Shown here piece by piece: positions 12,201 through 23,974 of a stretch of DNA of 27,480 nt. The DNA is taken from the NCBI GenBank assembly GCA_036897485.1, contig JAYMTF010000992.1, positions 1 to 27,480 of the forward strand, read 5' to 3'. This stretch comes from Pelargonium nanum. Lineage: Eukaryota > Streptophyta > Magnoliopsida > Geraniales > Geraniaceae. The notes under the pieces are model-generated. The model searched no databases and was not told the origin of the DNA. It worked only from the letters and a program-made list of their open reading frames with translations. How positions within the stretch are numbered: position 1 is the first letter of the stretch; each line of letters opens with the position of its first letter. The position numbers and the translations under genes are program-made.

Positions 12201-15200
12201 TTGACTTAAGTGTACCTATACACATGCATGCTCGGGTTCATGCCTATCTCTCTAATTCGGCCTGCACGTGAAGGGGAGTGCTAAGTGATCAAAATGCTAC
12301 ATATGATGGTGCAAGTGAAATTCTACCAATAAGATTGACCTTTTAGCATAGGAAGCCCAAGCCATTATGTGTAGCCCAATATCAAATTTAACATTTTCCT
12401 TTTAAGAGAGTTAGTTATGCACGAATTAACAAAAATGTCCTCATACTAAGTTAGTATCCCTTAACTTTGTTACAACACATAAGCATGAGGATAGAAGAAG
12501 AAATATACAACACTAGCCAACTTCTCTTTATATTTTCTCAAAATAGGAAGTAAGACACTTTGGGACGAAGAGAGTATTATATATGCTTGTATGTAAAAAT
12601 ACATATTTTACATCATAACTATTATAACATATATTATTTAGAAAATAATAAATGAATTGCCTGTCAAGCCTCAAATAGTTAGGCTTGATCCCGACTTGCT
12701 TATCAAATCAGCCTAAACTTAGGCTTGAGTTTGAATCAAGTCAGTCGGTTTTTATGTTGTCATGTAGCTTGAGAATTATGGGTTGTCATTTTTAATATTT
12801 TAGGTCCCTGAGAAAGGTGCCCAGCTTACTGGGTCTTTAGGCAATAATAGGAATTAACAAGTTTGGAAATAATCACCTCATTGCGTTTTGTTGAGCATCT
12901 CGAGAGAATGCAACAGAACCAGTTTTTAAAGATGGAACTTCCTCTTAATCAACTGAAGTAGTGGCTGTGTATTTCATACCGTTTGTTTGCCTATTCTGAA
13001 TAAGGCTTCTCTTTAAACTTCTCCAATATTCTTTTCTTTCTTATGTTATTTGTCACTCTCTTGTAATTTTTTTCATTTTATTTATCTGAGTGCTTACATT
13101 CTGGGTATGTAGGGATTTTTTCTCCCTCACTAAATTCATTAGTTTCCGGAAAGAAAGTGTATTTATTTATTCTTATGGAGCTGGAGATTTTTTTAAATCT
13201 ATTTAAACGGAAAACCTTTAAATTAATCACATTATGGTGTCCTTCTTATAGGTTCCTTTTCATGCTAACAATTGTTGCAGAAACGAAGGCCTACATTCAT
13301 CAGCAACATCAGGCACCTTTCTAGTTGAGGATGGTCCTTATTACTATTGCATGCTTGAAACTTTGCTTGGGAGACTTTCAAAGCCGCTATATAACCAGGT
13401 TTCAGTCTTTGCTTGAATTGCTTGGGTCCAGTTACTTGAAGCTTAAGTTATCTGGAAAGTTGAATAACTTCTAGCTAATCTTAATAACAGGCTCTTAAGA
13501 AAATATCCAAATTTGTCAAGACAAATATTCTTCCTGGTGCTATAGCAGAAGTTGGACTACTTTGTTGTGCATGCATCCATTCCAACCCAGAAGAGGCGGT
13601 AGTTCAACTTGTTGAACCAGTTCTTACTTCTGTTATATCCTCTTTAAAAGGAACTCCTGTTACAGGATATGGAGGAAGAGGAACTGCTAATTCATCAGCG
13701 TCAACCAAGGTTGCTGTCTTCTGAATGTATTCATTGTTTGCTTCTCTTGGACCTAAATTATATTTGGTGAGAGTTTGTTGTTTCTTCCTTTCAGGCAAAG
13801 CCAACAATTTCTCCTGCTCTTGAAGTTGCACTTGATTATCAGTTGAAAATGTTGTCAGTCGCTATCAGTTACGGAGGTCCTGCAGTTCTTCGTTACAAGG
13901 ATCAATTTAAAGAAGCTATCACGTCTGCTTTTGAGTGCCCCTCATGGAAGGTCTGGATTTTCCTTATACTCACCATTGTTCACAGCATGATTGAAAGTTC
14001 ATTATAATAGACATATTTGTTTAAAGATAAGCACAATGCTGTTTGGTTATGTTAAAATTTCCCCATTCCATTTATATTTTTATTTGTTGAAAGCATTTTT
14101 GTTCATACATGTTAGGTAAATGGAGCTGGAGACCATCTTCTTCGTTCACTTCTTGGAAGTTTGATTCTTTATTATCCTATCGATCAGTACAGGTTTGTCC
14201 ATCATGTTTTATTGTACATAGTTCTATTTGAACTCTCTTTGTTACATAAAATAGAGTTCTTATTTTTCAGGTGTGTTTTACGACACCCTGATGCATCTCT
14301 GTTGGAGGAATGGATCAGCACTAAAGATTATACCAATGATAAGCCTTTGATGGGTCCTAAGTGGCATGTGCCAAATGATGATGAAGTTCAGTTTGCTAAT
14401 GAGCTTTTAAAACTTCATTTTGAAGCAGCCTTAGATGATCTTAAGAGAATATGCCAAACTAAAATCCATTCTGATACAGGTATTGCACATATGTTCATTA
14501 GATGATTTGGTTTTCACCAAATACTACTCAGATCTACGAACATCTTACATAGAAAATCTGCTGAAAGCACTGTTTTTGTGTGTGTGGAAATGAGAGTTTG
14601 ACATTTTCATGCAATTTTTCACAGGGGACGAGAAAGAGCACTTGAAAGTGACTCTTCTACGTATTAATTCTTCATTGCAAGGCATTTTATCATGCTTGCC
14701 AGATTTCATTCCCACCAGAAATGGGAAGACAGAAGACCGAAGTCATTTTTCTTTTATAATAGCGGGAAGGACAGGTTCAACTGTCGGCAGCACAGAGCTG
14801 CGAGAAAAGGCTGCTGATATTATACATGAAACCTGCAAGTAATGTTTAAATTTTAGTCTTCCTCTGGTTATTATTCTCTTAGATTAGACGGGTATACATT
14901 ATCTGAGTGTTGTTTCAAATTTCGACAGATACCTTCTGGAGAAAAAATCAGACGACAGCATCCTATTAATACTCATTATTCGTATCATGGATGCTTTAGG
15001 AAACTATGGTAAAGGAGGATGCATATGGATGATTTCCATTTTTCCTCTCCTGTTCTGTTATTTATTTTTTTATTTTTAAATCTTCATTCATATAATTTTT
15101 TCTACCCTCTATTACAGGAAGTTTGGAATATGATGAGTGGACAGATCACAGGCAGGCTTGGAAGTTGGAATCTGCTGCCATTGTTGAACCCCCAATAAAT

Positions 15201-18200
15201 TTTATTGTGTCATCTCATTCTAAAGGAAAGAGAAGGTATAGAGTCATAACATGAGGTCTTGTTTATCATTACTTATTCAATACATTACGTTTTGGCTTTT
15301 GAACCATTGTCTATTCTTCCATTACAGGCCTAGGTGGGCACTTATTGACAAGGCATACATGCATAGTACATGGAGATCATCACAGTCAGCCTATCATCTA
15401 TATCGTACTAGTGGGAACTTCTCTCCACCAGAGCATTTGATCCTTTTGATGGATGATCTTCTAAATCTCTCATTGCATAGCTATGAAACCGTTCGGGCGT
15501 AAGTCTACAAAATTCTCTGGTCTCTTGAGATCAAACCTGCATTGAACTTTATTGTAGTCTTCAAGTACTTTACATTGTGTGTAAGCATGCAGTATGTTAT
15601 GAACTTTAATAATTCTGAAACATGTAAGAAATATACATACTCGTATTCAGATTGTTTGAGTTCCTTATTTAGTCGTCTGAAATGGTTGTGGTTTTGTGTG
15701 AATTTTGGGAGTGAAAGTTATTGTAACATAGCAGGCACTAAGCTATTAGAAACCAATAAAGATTATCAAATTTACAAGAAGATATCCCCAACATGTAGTT
15801 TGGTGATATCCATTGATAATGTCCTGACATAGTTGAAGAGGCTTAACCCAGTGAGTTGGGATTTGTTCAGTGTATTAGAGGACACCCCCTTCCCTTCTTT
15901 TTTGTCTGTATGGTATCTGTCACAATGCATATTCCACCTAAATTATTTAGTCAAAAGGTTCTATTGGCACTGATGCTTGATCAACTTAATTGTTCATAGA
16001 AGCATTTCCATGCGGACAACTTGCTGAGAGTATAACTCCTTTTGCTTTTTACAGAGAACTTTTTCTTACAAGCTTGTTAAGTGTGTCCATCTCTGTTTCT
16101 GCTTATATTTTGTTGAATTCATATTGATACTTGCTAGTTTTCCTGGGTTTTATATTTCTGACTTGTTTTTCAGGCTTGCTGGAAAATCTCTATTGAAGAT
16201 GATCAAGAGATGGCCATCTATGATCGCAAAGTGTGTGCTTTCTCTGACTGATAACTTGAAGAATCCTAACTCACCAGAGTATGCAGTACTAGGTTCCTGT
16301 GCAGTTCTTGCCACACAAACTATTCTTAAGCATTTGACAACGGTAGACATTCTTGACAAATTCCTGAAGCATATTTTTTAAAAGAGAACTTTTCTGATAT
16401 GTCTTCTGTTATTCCAGGATCCAAAGGCATTCTCTTCATTTATCCTAGGGATTCTTTCAAGGTGTGGCATTAGTTTCTCATATTTGGCTGTATCTGTTAT
16501 TTTAATTTAGTGTGTTATTTTGATATCAAGCAGTTAGTACGACTCTTATCTTACCTTTCACTGTATTTCATTGAAGCTCTCATCATGAAACCCTGAAAGC
16601 ACAGAAAGCAATCAGTGAGGTAAATTTCTCGCAAAAATATTTAGTGGCTTATTTGGGAACTTAAAGTTTAATGATTGAGTGTTTGCAGCTTTTTGTCAAA
16701 TACAACATCCACTTTGGGGGAATATCTCGAAGCATTTTCAGAACATCAGATAATCAATTAGATGGTGCAAATTTTGCCGATTTTGTTTCTGTGATTGGTT
16801 CTATGAGTTTTGATTCAACAGGCTTGCATTGGCGGTAAATATCTCTGTGTTAAGCCACTCACTACCTTTTAAGTGCCAAATTCGTTTTAATTACATAATT
16901 GTTATGGACTACATTGCCTCTGTTGGCTGAAAGACCATGGCTATGGACTTATACATAAGATCCAAATTCGTTTTAATTTCATAATTGTTATGGACTACAT
17001 TGCCTCTGTTGGCTGAAAGACCATGGCTTTGGACTTATACATAAGATCCTTATTGATACTTTGGACTGTAAATTTAGACTTTGTCGGGATTGCATACTTA
17101 TTGATTGTCATATTCAAAAATCATTTAGGTATGAGCTCAGCATTTTACTTTTATTTGTCAGGTACAATCTGATGGCTAATAGAGTTCTGTTATTGTTGGC
17201 GATGGCATCTAGGAATGACCCGAATTGCTCTTCAAAAATCCTTAGTGAGACTGCTGGTAAGTACATGCTCTTGTTGGCTGACTGATTACTCTTGCCTTTT
17301 CAAGAGCATTCTTATTGATTGAGCGCAATTGTATGACTTCAACTTCTTCTTTTTTCCTTTAATTTTTAATTTTATCTTGATCTCTTCTCAGGACATTTCT
17401 TAAAGAATTTAAAAAGCCAACTTCCTCAAACAAGAATACTTGCAATCTCAGCTCTAAATACATTATTGAAAGAATCACCTTACAAGCTTTCATCTGAGGA
17501 ACAATCTGTCGTTTCTGGGGATTCACAAGGAAATGTTAAATCATCCATTGAAGTGGCATTGTGTCAAATTTTTCAGGAAGAAGGATTTTTCAATGAAACT
17601 TTCAATAGTCTTTCTCATATACATATAGTTACCGATGCTGACAGCACATCATCCCGAGGAAACTATGGAAATTCTTCTTTCCAGAGTCTAGCAGACAAAT
17701 CAATCACACGCTTTTACTTTGACTTTTCAGCTTCATGGCCACGTACTCCTAGTTGGATCTCTTTATTAGGAAGTGATACTTTTTACTCAAATTTTGCACG
17801 AATTTTTAAGCGGTTAGTACAAGAATGTGGCATGCCTGTTTTGCTTTCACTTAGGAGTTCGTTGGAGGAGTTTACAAATGCCAAAGAGAGGTCTAGGCAG
17901 TGTGTTGCTGCTGAAGCTTTGGCTGGGATATTGCATTCTGATGTTGATGGTCTTTTAGGAGCATGGGACAGCTGGATGGTAGTCCAGTTGCAGAATATTC
18001 TTCTAGCACAATCAGTGGAATCTATACCTGAGTGGGCGGCATGCATACGGTATGCAGTTACTGGGAAGGGGAAACATGGTACAAGAGTTCCAATTTTGAG
18101 ACAGAGAATTTTGGACAGTTTGGTGACACCTTTACCTCCCACAGCAACTACCACTGTTGTTGCAAAGCGCTATGCTTTTCTTTCTGCTGCTTTAATAGAA

Positions 18201-21200
18201 ATATCCCCACAAACCATGCCAACAACTGAGGTACAACTCCATAATAAACTTCTGGACGAGTTATTGGGAAATATGAACCACTCATCCGCACAAGTAAGCA
18301 TGCTATTATTGATCTTGCTTTCCTTGTGATTATATTTTGCCCCTCCACACTATTAAGCATGTTGTATAGCCTGTATTATTGTTTTTGCTTTCCTTATGAT
18401 TATATTTTGGCCTCAGCATGAGGATTGGTGGAGCCTGAAATTCTGTAGCTTTTAGGATATACTTGATTTGTCATTTTTATCTCACTTAAACATTTAGGAT
18501 TATTACTAAATTTCCTGACATATATCTGTATTTTTCCAAATCAGGGAGTAACTTTCTTAATTAAGTGGAGCAAATTATTACTCTTCACAAAGAACATCGT
18601 ATCCAAGTTCTGGCTTGATTGGTTTTATAATAATTTCAACAGTGTTTCTGGAGTAGTTAGTAATATCTCTGTATTTCCGGCAAGGTTTCTGTTGAAAGTG
18701 GTGATCAAATAAAGTTCCATGTGGCTAAATTACGAATGAAATGTGCTATATATAAAGTTGTAAGCCAAACCTTACTAGAAAAGGTTGACATTTTAGTATG
18801 GGAAGCCCAAGCCTTCGCATGTTAGTACAATATCAAATTGTTTAAAAACCTAACCGGGTATAGAGCAGATTTTGATCTGGGCATTGGGCCATTTCTGTTG
18901 CCTCCCCTGTGGTCTCCAGTCCACTTGCAAAAGTACATGCTTGCAATGACCCATACTTAGAAAGAAAAAAAAACCTACACGAGAGGGGAGCCTTAATTTA
19001 AAATGGCCCCCGATTGTGCATGTTCTTGGTCACAATAAAAAGAAAAATGTGAGGCTCGCATGTGAGGAGAGTGTTGGAAATGGCGATGAAACAAAGTCTC
19101 ACATGGATAAAATAAGAAAGAAACGAGCTATACATAAAGCTGCAAGTGAAACCCTACTAATAAAAAAAACCTACTAATAAAATTGACCTTTTACTTTAAT
19201 TATGGAAGCCCAAACTCTATGTAGCACAATATTAAAATTTAACAGTTACTTGAAAGCATGTCCAAATGATTTTGCATTCTTTTCGCTGGTGCATGCTTAA
19301 TTAAACTCGACTCTTAGTTTGATATTTCATTGTGAAAGGAAATTAATCATCTCTATATATTGATGGGAGAATATGGAACATTATATGGAATTTTTTTAAT
19401 CCTTTTTTGTAATAAGCTTTTGTTATTATGTCCCTATCATGTTTTGATGCAAGCTCTGTGTGTCACAGGTAAGGGAAACTATTGGTGTGACTCTCTCTGT
19501 GCTGTGCTCTAATATTCGACTTCATACATTATCTGCTCATGATCATTCACATGATATGGGAAACAGTGATGTTGATAACCAAGGTAAAGAGAAAAATAGT
19601 TGGGTCATTTTTCTGACAGAACGAGCATCAGAAGCAGTCATGAATATACAAAATAGCAGTCATTCAGACAATATGGAGAACATGACAGATATAAGTCAGC
19701 AAAATGGGCATTTGAACAGTGACTCACAAGATGATGTCAAATGGATGGAAACGGTACTCATATATGCAGTTATGTTCAACATAATTTATATTATCCTTGA
19801 TACTCTGCTAATGAATTTATTTTTCTTCACTTGTGTAGTTATTCCATTTTATCATTGCATCTTTGAAGTCCGGAAGATCCTCCTATCTGCTGGACATAAT
19901 TGTGGGACTTATATATCCCGTGATTTCCTTGCTGGTAAGCACAGCACAAATTTGATTATGTTATATTATTAGTAGTATGTTCTGTGTTCGATGTCTTAAT
20001 GTCTCTACTTCGTCCTGACACACCCCCAAATATAATGACGTGTCAAAGTTGCAGCAGTTAGGAAAGGAACTATGCTACGCTTATGATGACTTAGTTTTCG
20101 GCATATGCTTCTGTAGATGCATTCATATTTAGGAAGACGATAGACATACAAGGTTTCATTAAAATTTGAAAGGTTAAAATCCTTAGGAAAGCAATGAACC
20201 CAACAGCAATGAAAGATAAAGTCTGATATATTTCCAGCTCTGACGTGACGATTCCACAATCTAGGTATTTATCCTCCCTAGCTTTTGGCACATGCTCTGG
20301 AGATGCATGTATTTCTAAGAAGATAGCCAGATAAAATTTCCTTAGAAACGAAGATATTCAGCATGTTAAGAAAGGGTTGATCGTTAGTTCCGAGCGTTTG
20401 AGCAAATAGTTGTTTGCTCATTGATCCTGAAGAATGTGATTTTCCTAGAGTTCTAACTTTTTCAGTTGAATATCAAATAGTAGATCAAAGTTGCTCGAAC
20501 TGAATTCATCATATTATATTTGGTCCATGTTACGAATGCTTGAATATTATTCTGTATGTTCGTACCATTATGATCTAATTGCTTGTGGATTCTTCACCAT
20601 CTTAAGCACCAGCCCCTTTTTGATGCCATTTTGTATAGGTTATATGAATTTTATGTAATTCACGTGTTGAAACTCTTCATCCTTGTTTGTTGTCTTATGT
20701 TTTGTCTCCTAATCATTTTTCACCTATGAACTCATTTACTAAGTTTTAATGTTTCTCTCATTACTTAAGATGTTTTTTCTTTCAAGCAATTAGACGTAGT
20801 ACAGTCTAAATCATGTTATGTAGCTTCTTTTATTTCTGGTTAGTTTGTTTGCATTGCACAAGACATCCATATGACTAATAACAAGCTACCATCTTATTAA
20901 AGGAAACATCAAATAAAGACCTATCAACACTGGCCAAAGCAGCTTTCGAATTGCTGAAGTGGAGGATTTTCTGGGAACCCCATCTCCAGAAGGCTGTATC
21001 TGTGATTCTTTCTTCAGCCAATGATTCAAACTGGCGGACTAGATCAGCTACTCTGACATATCTGAGAAGTTTTATGTACAGGTATGGTTAAATTCCCATT
21101 TACATGTGTTTGTCCCTCTCTTGGATTTTTGATTTTTTGTCTTCTTAAAGCAAAGTTTATCTATATTTTAGCTATTCAGCTAGAAGGATTGATTATCTGA

Positions 21201-23931
21201 TTTTTTAACTATCTTTTATGGGATCATTCCTTCAATTTGATTATTATTTCTACATATAGAGGGTTTTCTTTGATTCCCCAAAGGCACAGTGTTTCACCTG
21301 AGCTACTGGTGTGCTATCAACTTTTTATGACAATAATATAACATATTATTTTTTTTCATTATATTTAGATTCATGTTTTTTTTTTATCAGTTGAGCTACA
21401 CAATAGCTCTCCCCTTTAAACCCATATAATCCACCCCATACCGTCAGCAGGGAGACTCGACCCAAGACCTCAAAGGGAATTCGAAGTGCTTAAACCACTT
21501 GGCTCAATCTGCTCTGATAAATTTTAAGATCTGGGTTATTAATAAAGGCTTGAGTTTTCACTACTAAAATGTCAACCTTATTAGTAGGATTTGACTTTCA
21601 TCATTATATGTAGTTTATTCACTTTATATTTTTACAATGTGAGACTTTTTCATCAACATATTCTCTAACATACTTTAATTTTTTTTTATCTTTTATGTTG
21701 ATACAAGAAATCTGTTGTGTGTGGATGTAATTGAAATTCTCGACTTTTCATAACAGGCACACTTTCATTCTCTCAAGCGAGAAGAAATTGCAGATCTGGA
21801 GAACTGTTGAAAAGTTGCTTACAGACCAACAAGTGGAGGCAAGCTCTTACTGAAATCTTAACTGAATAGCAATGTTGAATAGGGCATTCAACTTATCATC
21901 TCTCTTAGATGACTTGATTTGTTTATTTACTTGACTACTTAAAATAAATATATACATTAGGGGAGTGTATTTTTGTAAATATCTTTTCCCACTTGGATTC
22001 TGTTTAACAAGATGTAGATCCCTGAAATTCTTAAAAAAAAAAAAACGAAGCTATAAGTTGTGTTTAGATACTTTTTAAGCTACTTTTTTGTTACACATCC
22101 TTAATCAATACACTGTAATTGTTACCTTTTACTAAAATTAGTTAATTGCTGGGTCAGGTAAGAGAGCATGCTGCAGCTGTTCTGGCAGGCTTGATGAAGG
22201 GTGGAGATGAAGATCTAGCTAGAGATTTTCGTGATAGAGCTTACAGGGAGGGAAATACCATTTTAAGGAAGAGGAAGCAGAGGTGAATTGCTATGTCTCT
22301 AAGCATCTTGGTAGTTGTTGTATATAGTATTTACCTTTATGATAATGGAAAAAAATACATTCAATATGATTTCATGCATTCCTACTTTCTGTTCATTCGT
22401 TCATTCATAAAATTTGGATGCCATGAGTCAAGACCCATTTACTTGTTCAGCTGCTGCCCCAATGGAATTCTCTGTTCTAATAAACATAATTTTATTTCAT
22501 GGAATTTAAAATGAAAAATGGATAGGCACCATTTAGTATATTGATAGCGGCTAGAAGTGACCTCAGACAGAAGTGTTTTATTCATCATCCTTGGTCCTTT
22601 TCTCATGAATCCTAATTGCAGTTTATTTTGAAATCTATCTTCTATATATGTTGCATCGTGACCTGGATATCCATGACTATAAAGAAAAAAATGTTCTCTC
22701 GCACTCTCTACAATAAATGAGATCTATTTCTTTCACTAAACAGATCCAAAATTCACCTAGGAAGAATGGGCACTTAAATAATATAAGTGTCCTGGAGGAC
22801 ATTGTGTCAGACACAGGACATGCATGTCATTATTTTGTAATTAAAAAAAAAAAAAAAAAAAAACTGACAAGCATGGATGAAAATTTTCTACAACCAGTGA
22901 AACTTGGATAGTGTTGGTATGTTCATTGGTACTTCGGTGCAATAGCTAGCAATCTGCTCTTTGTTTGACATGCTTGTAGTTAAATACTTAAATCTAATCT
23001 ACAATTTCCTTCTTATATGGTGAATGCAGAAATTTGAGAGCCGGACAGTCGGTGGCTTTTGTACATGGTGCTGTACTTGCATTGGCAGCTTCTGTCTTGT
23101 CAGTTCCTTATGATATGCCCAGGTGTGTCTATGTTGTACTGTTAATATAAACAACTGCATGTTTTACGCAAATTCAAAATTATGCAGCAATGATGGCTAT
23201 TTATGAAATAGTCCAAAGTGCCTAACATGATATCCAATTTCTGATCGGTAGTAGTTGGGTTTTGATTGCAAAGTAAGTTAGATCTGATGTTATTGGCCAA
23301 CCTTTCTTTTGCTTAAATAGTTTACAATGAGTTCCCATAAACATGTAAAGACTGATATCTTTTACTTTCTCGTTCTCAACCACAGTTCAAATAAACAGTG
23401 ACAAGTTTGGCTAACAGATTGGTGTGTGTATGAAAGCTTGGGGACAGCTAGAATATAGAAATTGATATTATACATTTAAGTGCGTAGGATTTGTTTGTTA
23501 CCTATTAATTGAAGTATTCCCTATATAACTTGAAGTTTTGGTAATAAATATTGGGAATACCTATATGAAGAGCTTTGAAGTATTGGATACACTGTGTTCG
23601 ACATTACATAAAACTATCTTTTGCTCAGAAAGTTATATTTATCTTGGTGGTCATTTTGCCTGGTTATTTCAAGATGAGTGGGACACCTTGAAACACAATG
23701 AGTTACCTTGACTGGTGACTCTAGAATTAGAAGTATAAACAAAGTACATAACGAAGACATCACTAAATAGCCATCTCCTGGTTATTATTGACATCTTGTT
23801 GTCTCTGTCCCAACGCCGGACAAGCTTGCTTGTTTCATTGATTCATTCATAACAGAGCGAAATTGTGGAAAATACAAATAAAACCTTTTAGATCAGTACA
23901 GGTTGGTTAGCTTACAAAATGCATCTATGTA

Positions 23932-23974
<43 letters not shown>

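Larger units (their letters stand above)
11553..12752 (+). mobile_element. Possible old hAT-like outer element of the intron 12 nest
   Basis: At about 11556 the sequence aggggtgtaatcgac followed by ctcggctcgagttcg and gggctcgaacc looks like the end of a common plant non-autonomous element rich in CTCGAG-type phrases. Around 12660-12752 the other side has similar aggcttgatcc/aggcttgagtttgaatc phrases. The MITE and TRIM-like element lie between. The termini do not align cleanly as inverted repeats, so this call is tentative. Confidence 0.3.
9827..13950 (+). other. PA200: PA200 exons 7-15 (residues 257-707)
   Basis: Exons: 9827-9943, 10260-10327, 10420-10521, 10608-10821, 10973-11203, 11299-11426, 13281-13398, 13491-13709, 13795-13950. 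They code for VPVANGSGSYPFSVDVPRNT, the YYHPSNGGRWTYSLERFL block, IDRGQYSKNEHLSETVAAAT, ATHQLKTAVMSVAFAGRS, NALLGMDANDPPKTLATMQ, SGTFLVEDGPYYYCMLE and KKISKFVKTNILPGAIAEVG. All of these are strongly conserved with other plant PA200 proteins and belong to the middle BLM10-type region. Intron 8 splits a Gln codon: exon 8 ends GAA CA before gtttgt, and exon 9 opens with A TAT TAC. Intron 12 (1854 bases) is inflated by nested transposons, while its neighbours are around 100 bases. Confidence 0.92.
14116..17256 (+). other. PA200: PA200 exons 16-26 (residues 708-1162)
   Basis: Exons: 14116-14192, 14271-14479, 14625-14838, 14929-15008, 15118-15235, 15328-15498, 16174-16342, 16418-16461, 16577-16619, 16689-16834, 17162-17256. 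They encode VNGAGDHLLRSLLGSLILYY, the LEEWISTKDYTNDKP stretch, GDEKEHLKVTLLRINSSLQG, EKKSDDSILLILIIRIMDAL, RPRWALIDKAYMHSTWRSSQ, LAGKSLLKMIKRWPSMIAKC and YNLMANRVLLLLAMASRND. Exons 23 and 24 are very short (44 and 43 bases), separated by a 115-base intron and followed by a 69-base intron. They are supported because together they restore the conserved DPKAFSSF and HHETLKAQKAISE segments in frame. Such micro-exons are easily missed by gene finders. Confidence 0.91.

Noticed and set aside
13604-13831. Minus-strand reading frame over exons 14 and 15
   Set aside because: It is antisense to two conserved PA200 exons and spans their intron.
17783-18360. Minus-strand and alternate-frame reading frames across exon 27
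   Set aside because: They are shadows of the strongly conserved plus-strand exon 27 and show no protein family.
21451-21505. A genuine tRNA gene in intron 30
   Set aside because: A and B boxes are present but the sequence does not fold into a full cloverleaf by eye and continues into a body with an A-tail, as a SINE does.
23189-23780. Inverted gatggctattta match in intron 33 as ends of a transposon
   Set aside because: Only 12 bases match and the flanks do not extend the pairing or show a target duplication.
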